A DNA stretch of 53,237 nt from Nodularia spumigena CCY9414 (GTDB lineage Bacteria > Cyanobacteriota > Cyanobacteriia > Cyanobacteriales > Nostocaceae). The position numbers and the translations under genes are program-made. This document shows, in pieces, positions 1-7,479 of this stretch. The notes under the pieces are model-generated. The model worked only from the letters and a program-made list of their open reading frames with translations. It did no database searches and was not told the DNA's origin. The first letter of the stretch is position 1; every line of letters starts with the position of its first letter. The DNA lies in contig NZ_CP007203.1 of the NCBI RefSeq assembly GCF_000340565.2, forward strand, positions 2,152,909-2,206,145, written 5' to 3'.

Positions 1-5
1 AGAAG

Positions 6-1148
6 TTAAAGAGGCTGCTGTATAAGCATCATAGCCATCACCCCCTGCTGATAAAATGCCTGCTTATTGCGAACGGCAGCCATCATTTCCAAGACCAAAT
101 CCTGACACCCATTCAGCGAAATTATCCAATTGTATCCGTATAAGCCTATCCAGAAAGCACTATGTCTTTTTCTGTTTCTGTTCAAATCACTTGGACGACA
201 GACATAAGATTGTTGTCTAGAAAATTGAGTTTTTTGACCTTGTAACCATGCAGAAGTCATTGCTATAGCAATTAATAAAATCAGACGGACAAGCCTATCA
301 GGAGAAGCTTGAGAACCTTCTAGATTATAGCCACCAGTTTTACAGTCTTTAAACATAGCCTCAATCCCAAAACGTTGACCATATATTTTGACAGTCGTTG
401 ATACATCTGTCAGATTAGTTGATAAATACCAAGGCTCTTTCTCTTGTTTGCCACGATATTTTCGTTTCCAATAAACTGCTAAATTACAACGACCAAACCC
501 TTTATTTTGTGTGAGATTGACATCAGGATAAAATCGGCGGTCACCGGGAGAAAGTGGAATCGTATGTAGCGGTTGAAAATCTTGCCTTTTTTTCCGAAAA
601 GTAGTGTCCTTTTTTTGTCGAAAAACATACTTTAAACCTTGACGGTGCAACCAACTGGCTAATTCAATCCCATGAAATTCTCTATCCCCAATCACCACTA
701 ATTGATAATGTTTCTAGAGCCGGATTACCGGGCGTAATACCTTTTGTTGTTCTTGCAGGTTACTGCAACCATCTTTGTTAAGTAAACACCAATATATTGG
801 CAATGCCCTTTTTTGATAAATCACGCTCACCATCAAAATATTATTGTCTTTCCATTGGGTTCTATCCAGGGCAATAATCAATTGTGATTTGGGTTTGATT
901 AGACGTGATAATATTTCTTCAATAATGGGAAACCATAGTAGCACTACACTCAACGCATTCGATTTGAGAAATCTTTGTAAGTGACGACGACGGCTATTTT
1001 GTTGTATTGGTAAAGGTATAGTAGCAGCCAATCTTTCTATTTTTACTTGTTTCTGACTTTGTAGCAACCATACCAGCATTTTTAGAGTAATTAATTGTGT
1101 ACGGCTGAGGTACTTGGATAGGATTGGTTGATAGAATGAGGGTAACAT
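6..1148 (-). pseudogene. IS4-family transposase interrupted by one in-frame amber stop
   Basis: DDE transposase of about 380 codons read from an ATG at 1148 to a TAA at 6-8. A single TAG at 714-716 splits it into a 144-codon N-terminal part and a C-terminal part in the same frame; translation through the stop gives a continuous sequence (RPVIRL, stop, KHYQLVVIGDREFHG), so this is a point nonsense change and not a frameshift. Catalytic features remain: the first Asp in ALDRTQWKD, the second Asp in VIGDREFHG, and a full Y-(2)-R-(3)-E-(6)-K signature (YGQRFGIEAMFKDCK). The terminal inverted repeats were not identified, and the left end lies at or beyond the window start. Amber readthrough or a sequencing error is possible. 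Confidence 0.88.
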
Positions 1149-1417
1149 TTATTTCGGGTCTTGTTAATTTGACGAGACCATTCTTTTTTACCATCAAACT
1201 GTCCCTCTTAATTAGCTGTCTAATAACCACATAGTATTGTCAATAAGAACCGTTTTTTTTGAGAGGGTCTGTTACTTCAATCCCTCTGGGAGTAATACTT
1301 TTACCATTTTTGTCGCCCCCTCAAGATGGAAAGTTCACGCAGAGTCGCAGAGGCGCGGAGAGATAATTTTTTCGCGTTATGCTTGACAAGGGCATTTTAT
1401 TATTTTTGCTTGTATAA

Positions 1418-1633
1418 ATGTCTCATGTTTCTATTGTTATTCCGACTTTAAATGAACAAACCAGCTTGAGGCGAACTTTACGCCAGCTGACTTTGCTAAA
1501 TCCTCCAGCTTGGGAAATTTTAGTGGTGGATGGTGGTAGCTGTGATCAAACGGTGGCGATCGCTCACAACAGCTTAGAATTATTCAATGGGGCGGTAAAT
1601 GTACAAGTCCTTCTAAAATCGTTGAAATCGTAA
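1418..1633 (+). pseudogene. N-terminal fragment of a family 2 glycosyltransferase
   Basis: The first 50 or so codons are a clear GT-A glycosyltransferase start (VSIVIPTLNE, EILVVDGGSCDQT), closest in memory to the TIGR04283 group associated with arsenosugar synthesis. After AIAHNS the reading continues into unrelated sequence and stops at codon 72, against a usual length of about 230 residues. The downstream DNA from about 1584 is the antisense of a DUF547 gene, so the C-terminal three quarters were lost by a deletion. It is very unlikely to be functional. Confidence 0.8.
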
Positions 1634-1829
1634 ATGCGTTGTAGAGGTTAATCCATAATGCTAATTGTGCCGTAGTAGAAGAATTGGATTGCAGAGACAG
1701 ATGTTTTTGGCTGGATAATCAATGAGCAACCGCAAGCGGTTGTTCTCGTTTCCAGGCAAGATAATTTACACGCCCCTGGTGGTCTACATCCTGACGCAGT
1801 AATTGATCCCAGGGTTCAAAATCAATCAT
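1584..1829 (-). pseudogene. DUF547 N-terminal remnant
   Basis: Reading the minus strand from an ATG at 1829 gives MIDFEPWDQLLRQ, then GRVNYLAWKREQPLAVAH, a TGA at 1719-1721, and in the same frame continues to the DUF547 hallmark LALWINLYNAFTIS before a second stop at 1584-1586. About 80 codons of a normally 250-residue protein remain. Its truncated end abuts the truncated end of the convergent glycosyltransferase fragment. Both genes lost their 3' parts, which points to one internal deletion between two convergent neighbours. The role of DUF547 is not known with certainty. Confidence 0.75.
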
Positions 1830-1865
1830 AAAAGCGACAAACAGAATAAGTATAAATTTTAGCTC

Positions 1866-2528
1866 TCACAACAATCCGCGATAGTGAATAAAAATTAACA
1901 TCACCGACCACGACCCCAACGCCACCTTGACTGCAACTAAGATATTCAGCAAAGGAATCACCCCACCACTGACAAGTGCGCCCAACTCTCCGTGGGGTAA
2001 CTCAAATCCTGCCAAAGTTATCACTGCCAGTACAATAAAAATCAGCACTGAAACCTTTTCCCAGATAGCGGCATTCCAGCGCGTGTAAATCGCCTGCATC
2101 CACTCCGATGATGAGGTAATTGCAATCAGTCCGATGGCTGTACCGCCCGCTACCCCAGCCGCAAAACCACCGCCCGGACTCAGATGTCCTCGAATCGCCA
2201 GTTCAATCCCCACCAATGAGCAAATAGTCGCGCCCAGACGCGCCAAAATCATGGAGGGTTCATCTGTAAACTGATAGATAGTGCAGAACGGTCTTTCATC
2301 AGCCAGCAGAAAACGCGCACCCATGACTGCGATTGTAAATACTACTACTTCAAAGATAGTGTCATACAGCCGATTCCTGAGAATGATAGCTGTAACTGCA
2401 TTGGGTACTCCACTATCTTCTACAATTGATGCCACAAGAGAGATATCCGATACATCTGGTGTTTGATTGGGCATAACCAGAAAGATCATGTAAAGCGCTA
2501 TCCCTGCTGCAATGTAGACCCATTTCAT
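1866..2528 (-). CDS. mrpB: Mrp-type Na+/H+ antiporter subunit MrpB (MnhB domain)
   Basis: Membrane protein of 220 residues, last gene of the seven-gene mrp operon. The C-terminal 140 residues resemble MnhB/MrpB, with a small-residue segment GHLSPGGGFAAGVAGG and several hydrophobic helices. The N-terminal 80 residues, with TIFEVVVFTIAVMGARFLL, resemble the MbhE-type extension often fused to MrpB. Its ATG overlaps the TAA of the preceding gene by one base (TAATG), which indicates translational coupling. In the Mrp complex it is an accessory membrane subunit needed for Na+ extrusion coupled to proton entry. Downstream is only the DUF547 remnant. Confidence 0.85.
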   Translation of the reverse strand: MKWVYIAAGIALYMIFLVMPNQTPDVSDISLVASIVEDSGVPNAVTAIILRNRLYDTIFEVVVFTIAVMGARFLLADERPFCTIYQFTDEPSMILARLGATICSLVGIELAIRGHLSPGGGFAAGVAGGTAIGLIAITSSSEWMQAIYTRWNAAIWEKVSVLIFIVLAVITLAGFELPHGELGALVSGGVIPLLNILVAVKVALGSWSVMLIFIHYRGLL

Positions 2529-3115
2529 TAATGCTTCTCCCCTGAATCTGGTGTATTTACATAAGTAACGATTGTTGCAGGTGACAAAAGTTCAGACTCC
2601 ATGATGTCATATAGCCGTTGAACTCTAGTCGTCGTATGATAGATTTGTCTTTCTTCCCCAGATAGGGAGTTATTTTTATCACTCCTGACACAAGTCGCAT
2701 GAACTTCTTTATCCATAAGTGCTTGCTGCAAAGCCTGAATATTCATGTATGGAACTAGCTCAAGACGCAGATAGTATTTGCTAAAAATTCGGCGTAAGTT
2801 TTCTAGTAGTTGCCCAAAATCACCTGGAGATTTTAAGTCTGCATCTACCTCCTGTGACTCGTCTTCCAGGACACCCAGACGCATTACCAAGGAAGAACGG
2901 ACTGCGATCGCATATAGTGTAATTGCCAGCAAAGTCCCCATTAATGCTTGGGTTAAAGCCACATCCGCCGCCCCCAAAACTGCAAATACCAAGGCCGCCA
3001 CAGCCCCCAGTATTCCCTGAACTACCAGGGCATTGTATGGATTGACCTGAAGTACCAGCATCAATGCAGATAACGGCAACAGTGCGGTAATTACATAAAT
3101 ATAGCTATCATTCAT
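2528..3115 (-). CDS. Short MrpA-like subunit (MrpA C-terminal / DUF4040 type)
   Basis: Hydrophobic protein of 195 residues if it starts at ATG 3115 (MNDSYIYVITALLP). An upstream in-frame start at 3151 would add 12 residues inside mrpG; 3115 is preferred because it overlaps the mrpG stop by only a few bases, like the other junctions here. Residues 1-90 (NALVVQGILGAVAALVFAVLGAADVALTQALMG) match the MbhD/DUF4040 part that forms the C-terminus of large MrpA proteins. The following 100 residues are soluble and acidic. The NuoL-like antiporter portion of a classical MrpA is absent, so calling this MrpA is by position and partial similarity. Confidence 0.78.
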   Translation of the reverse strand: MNDSYIYVITALLPLSALMLVLQVNPYNALVVQGILGAVAALVFAVLGAADVALTQALMGTLLAITLYAIAVRSSLVMRLGVLEDESQEVDADLKSPGDFGQLLENLRRIFSKYYLRLELVPYMNIQALQQALMDKEVHATCVRSDKNNSLSGEERQIYHTTTRVQRLYDIMESELLSPATIVTYVNTPDSGEKH

Positions 3116-3386
3116 GGTTATCATCGCTACTAGAACAATATGCCAACACATAACCCAGGACTGTATTCCAGATCGCCAAGGAGATGATGCCGAGAACGAG
3201 TAGCGGCCATTCGCTGGGGATCTTCAGCAGTAGCCCGACAATGATACTCATAGATCCTAGAGTATCTGCAACCGAAAGACTATGCAGCTTGAATAATACC
3301 GAGCGATGACCCAGTAGGGGAAAAGTTCCCCAAAACCAGAAGAACAGACCTAAGCATAAGCAGGTATAACTCAACAAGTCAATCAT
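3108..3386 (-). CDS. mrpG: Mrp antiporter subunit MrpG
   Basis: Ninety-two residues with three hydrophobic helices, the usual size and topology of MrpG/MnhG (PhaG family, about 90-125 residues). The helix 1 FFWFWGTFPLLG and the later DTLGSMSIIVGLLLK segment fit the family pattern. It overlaps mrpF by four bases upstream and the following MrpA-like gene downstream. It acts in the cytoplasmic membrane as a small structural subunit of the Mrp complex and has no known separate activity. Confidence 0.85.
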   Translation of the reverse strand: MIDLLSYTCLCLGLFFWFWGTFPLLGHRSVLFKLHSLSVADTLGSMSIIVGLLLKIPSEWPLLVLGIISLAIWNTVLGYVLAYCSSSDDNHE

Positions 3387-3634
3387 AAATTACTCATACG
3401 TTTCAGTAGATGTGCTAATAACATTAATCCGGCATTACCCACACTGAGGATGATAATCCCCACAACACCAATCATCCAATCATCCCGTAACACGGAGACA
3501 ATCAGGATCATAATTGATGTTTTGGTGGCAATACTGGCAAAAGCCAACATTTTTTGCCAAATATCATCATCTTGCCAAGCCTCATACATGGGTATGAGCA
3601 GGGCTAAAACCATTGCCAACAATACCAGATTCAC
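3383..3634 (-). CDS. mrpF: Mrp antiporter subunit MrpF
   Basis: Small membrane protein of 83 residues with three predicted helices, fitting MrpF/MnhF (about 85-95 residues). The sequence is almost entirely hydrophobic apart from a short polar loop (EAWQDDDIWQK). Four-base ATGA overlaps with mrpE before it and mrpG after it fix its position in the operon and support the start at 3634. It is assigned from size, hydrophobicity and gene order more than from a diagnostic motif. Confidence 0.8.
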   Translation of the reverse strand: MNLVLLAMVLALLIPMYEAWQDDDIWQKMLAFASIATKTSIMILIVSVLRDDWMIGVVGIIILSVGNAGLMLLAHLLKRMSNL

Positions 3635-4020
3635 GCTTTCCGCCTCCGTATCACCCGGTGTACTTCATACAACCCCTGTTCGTGATATTTCAAGACAATG
3701 GTCTTGGGCGTAAAAGTAATCAGGAATATATCTAGGAATATCAGCCCCGGTGTACGTTGAGGTTTGACTCGTTCCATGATCACATCTTCGTGGTTATGGG
3801 GACGCAAGATGATTTCAAATGCCTCAATATACGCCTGGGGAATGGCTACTATAACTTCACCCAGTACACGTAACCAATCCCTTAAAGCTTCTGGTACTTT
3901 TTGACGACCCGGTAATAGGAGGGCGACACTAACACCAATGATGATATTTGCCCAACTCAAATCAGAAGTGAGCAAAAACCAAATAGTTAGTCGCAATATC
4001 AGATTCAGATGTCCAATCAT
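3631..4020 (-). CDS. mrpE: Mrp antiporter subunit MrpE
   Basis: A 129-residue protein with an N-terminal hydrophobic pair (LRLTIWFLLTSDLSWANIIIG) and a cytoplasmic C-terminal domain that includes PQRTPGLIFLDIFLITFTPKTI, the region that in MrpE/MnhE carries the conserved TPGT-like motif. It is slightly shorter than Bacillus MrpE (about 158). It overlaps mrpD upstream and mrpF downstream by four bases each. It is an accessory subunit of the multisubunit antiporter. Confidence 0.83.
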   Translation of the reverse strand: MIGHLNLILRLTIWFLLTSDLSWANIIIGVSVALLLPGRQKVPEALRDWLRVLGEVIVAIPQAYIEAFEIILRPHNHEDVIMERVKPQRTPGLIFLDIFLITFTPKTIVLKYHEQGLYEVHRVIRRRKA

Positions 4021-5444
4021 GCTAATACCATCCCCAACAGCAAAAGCAACATCAAACTCATTACTCCAATCAGATGTTCAAGTTGCTCAAGTACACGTGG
4101 TAAGTTGAAAACTAACCGTTGAAAAATTAAAAAATGTGCCAACCAGCCAATACCGATAATCGCTAATGATTTTGTGATATTTGCCACAGTGTACGCCTCG
4201 TAGTAAAGACTACTTGAAGCAATGAGCGCGCCTAGTAATAGGATCAGTGGTGGCCAAAAACCAGGTTTGACATCGCTTCCTTGTCCATGAGGTAGAAAGA
4301 CGAATTTCGCATACACAATTGCCGTTCCTATAGCCCCAATATTCATTAACATAACTTGCCAAGGAAGAACATTTTCCAGCGTCAGCATCTTAGCCCCAAA
4401 GCCAACCAGTAACGGAAAACCCGATATTGAAAGACTACCCATAACAAGGGCAATCCACAGCGCATTATTAATTGGCCGATTTTGCAGTTCCTTAAAGTCT
4501 CGACTGGGTAAGTTACCTGCAATCAGGAAAAGCGTTGATTTTGCCAGTCCGTGGCCCAAGGCATAAAAACCTGCTACCTCCGGTGCAACGAGAAGCCAGC
4601 CTAGCTGAGAAATACTACTCAAGGCCAGCAAACGCTTCGTATCCTTTTCAAATAAGGCATAAACTACGCCCAGAAACGCTGTGGCTACTCCAAATATCCT
4701 GACAATGGGATCAATCTCTGGCACTAGCAAAGCACAGCGCACCAAGGGAAATACACCAGTTTTGACAACAACTCCTGATAGTAAGGCTGACACAGGCGTT
4801 TCTGATTCGGAGTGTGTCAAGGGTAGCCACAAACCTGATACAAATATTCCCCCTTTTGTCAAGAGTCCGACAAAGATTAAGGCGATCGCCTCCTTCGGTG
4901 CGTCAGCCAAACCTGTAAAAGCAAAGGAACCATTGGCCTCATAGACCAACACCGCGCCCACCAAATAAAACAGCATTGCTGTATTACTGACAAACATATA
5001 ACGCAAGGCCACCCAAATCGAGCGATTGGTTCGGGAATAAGCAATCAAGAGAAACGCCGCAATCCCAATTACCTCTAACGCCACATATAAACTGATGAAA
5101 TCCGCAGAGACAAAACCGGCGTTAACACTGCCATGCAGAATGATAATTTGTGTATAAAAGAAAGCCGTTTTATCAGTTCGCCAACAGTAGAGGATGACCG
5201 CAGTAGTTACCAGGGCATTTGTCAATATAAAGTAGCCACTCAATTGATCAACTACTAAGGTGACACCGAAGTTATCCAGTAAAGTTAGTGTCAACTGGGA
5301 CTGGTTAAAAAATAGCGCCAACGCATATCCAGCCGAAACCAGGGTTACAAACAGGGCGAGGTATCGGTCAAGCTTGGGAAGCAGATAAATAACGAATCCC
5401 AAAAACAACGGTAGTGCGATCCATGCAATAGTAATGTTATTCAT
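4017..5444 (-). CDS. mrpD: Mrp antiporter subunit MrpD (NuoN/NuoM-like)
   Basis: A 475-residue polytopic protein with about 14 helices of the proton-translocating NADH dehydrogenase/antiporter family. Visible landmarks are LYVALEVIGIAAFLLIAY (the helix with the key Glu), a broken-helix Lys segment LTKGGIFVSGLWLPLTHSE, and KDTKRLLALSSISQLGWLL. It is the only NuoL/M/N-like subunit encoded in this operon and so the likely ion path. Its four-base overlap with mrpC and mrpE implies coupled expression. The length is normal for MrpD. Confidence 0.9.
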   Translation of the reverse strand: MNNITIAWIALPLFLGFVIYLLPKLDRYLALFVTLVSAGYALALFFNQSQLTLTLLDNFGVTLVVDQLSGYFILTNALVTTAVILYCWRTDKTAFFYTQIIILHGSVNAGFVSADFISLYVALEVIGIAAFLLIAYSRTNRSIWVALRYMFVSNTAMLFYLVGAVLVYEANGSFAFTGLADAPKEAIALIFVGLLTKGGIFVSGLWLPLTHSESETPVSALLSGVVVKTGVFPLVRCALLVPEIDPIVRIFGVATAFLGVVYALFEKDTKRLLALSSISQLGWLLVAPEVAGFYALGHGLAKSTLFLIAGNLPSRDFKELQNRPINNALWIALVMGSLSISGFPLLVGFGAKMLTLENVLPWQVMLMNIGAIGTAIVYAKFVFLPHGQGSDVKPGFWPPLILLLGALIASSSLYYEAYTVANITKSLAIIGIGWLAHFLIFQRLVFNLPRVLEQLEHLIGVMSLMLLLLLGMVLA

Positions 5445-5776
5445 GGCGTGTTATTTTTCTCAATCACGTTGCTTTCCAAAGTGGGATTATCCCGTGCTAG
5501 CTTCATTACACCCACCAGCATTATGGCCTGAATCGAAAATCCGATCACAATTGCCGTCAATATCACCGCTTGGGGAACTGGGTCAGCATAAGCGGGATTT
5601 TCTCCATTGACAACAATCGGTGTAAAAAAGCCCTTTCGTGATGCAATCAGCACGTAATAGGCGATAACCCCCGTACTCATCACATCCATAGAGATAATCT
5701 TCATCACAAGATTCTTTTTCAGGATGATACCAAAAAATCCGCACAATATTGTGGCGAATATATATGCTTCTAACAC
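5441..5776 (-). CDS. mrpC: Mrp antiporter subunit MrpC (NuoK-like)
   Basis: First gene of the mrp operon, 111 residues with three helices, similar in size and pattern to MrpC/MnhC and NuoK. The DPVPQAVILTAIVIGFSIQA segment is the family signature (PxPQALVLTAIVI). The C-terminal tail is polar. The operon promoter must lie in the 220 bases between this start and the end of the NhaS3-like gene, which also hold AAAGTCA-type simple repeats and GGCGCTAGCC palindromes. Confidence 0.9.
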   Translation of the reverse strand: MLEAYIFATILCGFFGIILKKNLVMKIISMDVMSTGVIAYYVLIASRKGFFTPIVVNGENPAYADPVPQAVILTAIVIGFSIQAIMLVGVMKLARDNPTLESNVIEKNNTP

Positions 5777-5839
5777 GGGAATTACCTGTTGGGTAGTGGG
5801 ATAAAATTAGCTATGAAAGCACGGTGTAAATAAACAGAT

Positions 5840-5998
5840 TAGTCAAAAATCAAAAAGCCGACATAATCAACCTTTTGACTTTTGACTTTTGACCCCTTCG
5901 GGGTTCGCCAGTCGCTCATGGGGGAAACCCCCTTGGCGCTAGCCTCTACCTTTGGGAGAAGACCGCGCTGGCTCACTTTTGACCAACGCCTAGCGGTG
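5840..5998. repeat. Simple and palindromic repeat cluster
   Basis: Intergenic repeats between mrpC and the antiporter gene: tandem CTTTTGA heptamers near 5870-5892, a CCCCTTCGGGG hairpin at about 5892, and GGCGCTAGCC / CCTTTGGGAG blocks that recur inside other intergenic elements of this window. They are non-coding and typical of Nostocales genomes. Confidence 0.6.
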
Positions 5999-7387
5999 CT
6001 AGCCTAATAAATTGGCTTTCTCTAAAGATTCTTTTTCTTTTGGCGATTGTTTAAACGCAAACCGCAATAAAGGCGGTGCTAAAAAGGTGGTTAAAATCAC
6101 CATAATAATGATCGCCGCTTGTAATGGTTTATCAAGAGTACCACTAGCTGCACCAATTCCCGCAAATACTAACCCAACTTCACCACGGGGAATCATTCCT
6201 GCACCAACCGCTAACCGATTAATTCCTTCTTGGCCGAAAACTGACCAACCTGTGACAATTTTACCGATAATCGCTACCACAATTAAGAAGGTAGCAATAA
6301 TTAATCCTTCGCGATTTTCTGGAATGAAAGGATTCAGAACGCCTAAATCAACTTTCGCGCCCACTGTCACAAAGAAAACTGGGACTAAAATATCCGCGAT
6401 GGGTTTAACCTGCTCATCTAGTTCTTTGCGTTTATCTGTTTCATCCAAAACCAAGCCAGCCGCAAATGCGCCTAAAATAGCTTCTAAATGAATGGCATTA
6501 CCCAAAAAGGCCATGAAGAAGGCAAAGATTAAAGCTGGGATAATTAAGTTTCCTCGCGTTTGCAATTTATTCGCAATGGCCACAAATGTTTGATTGAAAT
6601 ATTTGCCTAATAAAATCGCACCAATCAGAAAGACTGTAGCGCTGACAATCAGATAAATGACGTTGAGAATATCAATCTCACCAGTTTTAGCAAGACTCGC
6701 AACTACTGCCAAGACAATGATGCCTAAAATGTCATCAATGACTGCTGCACCGACAATAATTTGACCTTCACGAGATTTTAACTGCCCAATTTCTGACAAA
6801 ACTTTAGAGGTAATACCAATACTAGTAGCTGTCAGTGCCGCACCAGCAAAAATCGCGGGAATAACTGGCACATTAAAGAGAAACATCAGTCCCGCAGTAC
6901 CAGCAGCAAAAGGAACAGCTACCCCAACACAAGCAACAACTACCGCTTGAGAACCGACTTTCTGTAATTCTTTTAAGTCTGATTCTAGCCCAATTTCAAA
7001 TAACAGAATAATCACACCTAGTTCTGCAAGAACGGAAACTATTTCACTCTGGCTTTGAAAAATTGATGTTACTGCTTCGGGACTGATGTTGTTAATAAAT
7101 TGCAGGATAGTCATAATGATGGAGTCTGAAGCTGCTGCACCACTGTCAGGAAACACCACCAACTTTAGTGCTGAAGCCCCTACCACTACGCCACCAAGTA
7201 ACTCGCCTAAAACGGGAGGCAAGTCGATCATTTTAGACAATTCACCGCCAATTTTACTGGCCAGATAAATGACTATTAAACTGAGTAATACACCAGCTAA
7301 GACAATAGGGGCATTTTCAGCTTCGTTGGTGGTTGCGAGTAAAGGATTTTGCCACACTGAGTTAAATATTAATTCTGAGAAAATCAT
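5999..7387 (-). CDS. nhaS3: CPA2-family Na+(K+)/H+ antiporter, NhaS3-like
   Basis: A 462-residue membrane protein of the cation:proton antiporter-2 family with 12-13 helices, NapA/KefB type. Visible motifs include LPPVLGELLGGVVVG near residue 55, GAAVIDDILGIIVLAV near 215 (the ion-binding Asp-Asp pair) and NRLAVGAGMIPRGEVGLVFAG near 385. Synechocystis NhaS3, a thylakoid Na+/H+ antiporter, is the closest relative by memory. In Synechococcus PCC 7002 a NhaS3-type gene neighbours bicA, the same arrangement as here (93 bases from bicA). It probably exports or sequesters Na+ that enters with bicarbonate. Confidence 0.88.
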   Translation of the reverse strand: MIFSELIFNSVWQNPLLATTNEAENAPIVLAGVLLSLIVIYLASKIGGELSKMIDLPPVLGELLGGVVVGASALKLVVFPDSGAAASDSIIMTILQFINNISPEAVTSIFQSQSEIVSVLAELGVIILLFEIGLESDLKELQKVGSQAVVVACVGVAVPFAAGTAGLMFLFNVPVIPAIFAGAALTATSIGITSKVLSEIGQLKSREGQIIVGAAVIDDILGIIVLAVVASLAKTGEIDILNVIYLIVSATVFLIGAILLGKYFNQTFVAIANKLQTRGNLIIPALIFAFFMAFLGNAIHLEAILGAFAAGLVLDETDKRKELDEQVKPIADILVPVFFVTVGAKVDLGVLNPFIPENREGLIIATFLIVVAIIGKIVTGWSVFGQEGINRLAVGAGMIPRGEVGLVFAGIGAASGTLDKPLQAAIIIMVILTTFLAPPLLRFAFKQSPKEKESLEKANLLG

Positions 7388-7479
7388 GTGATCTGTCTAT
7401 TGTGTTAATGAATTCTGCGGTGAGATTAAGTCCTTGGAGAAATACAAAATTAATAGTGAAATAGTGGGTAGTTCTCACC

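Noticed and set aside
994-1230. 78-codon minus-strand ORF near the IS
   Set aside because: It overlaps the transposase in another frame and shows no family features.
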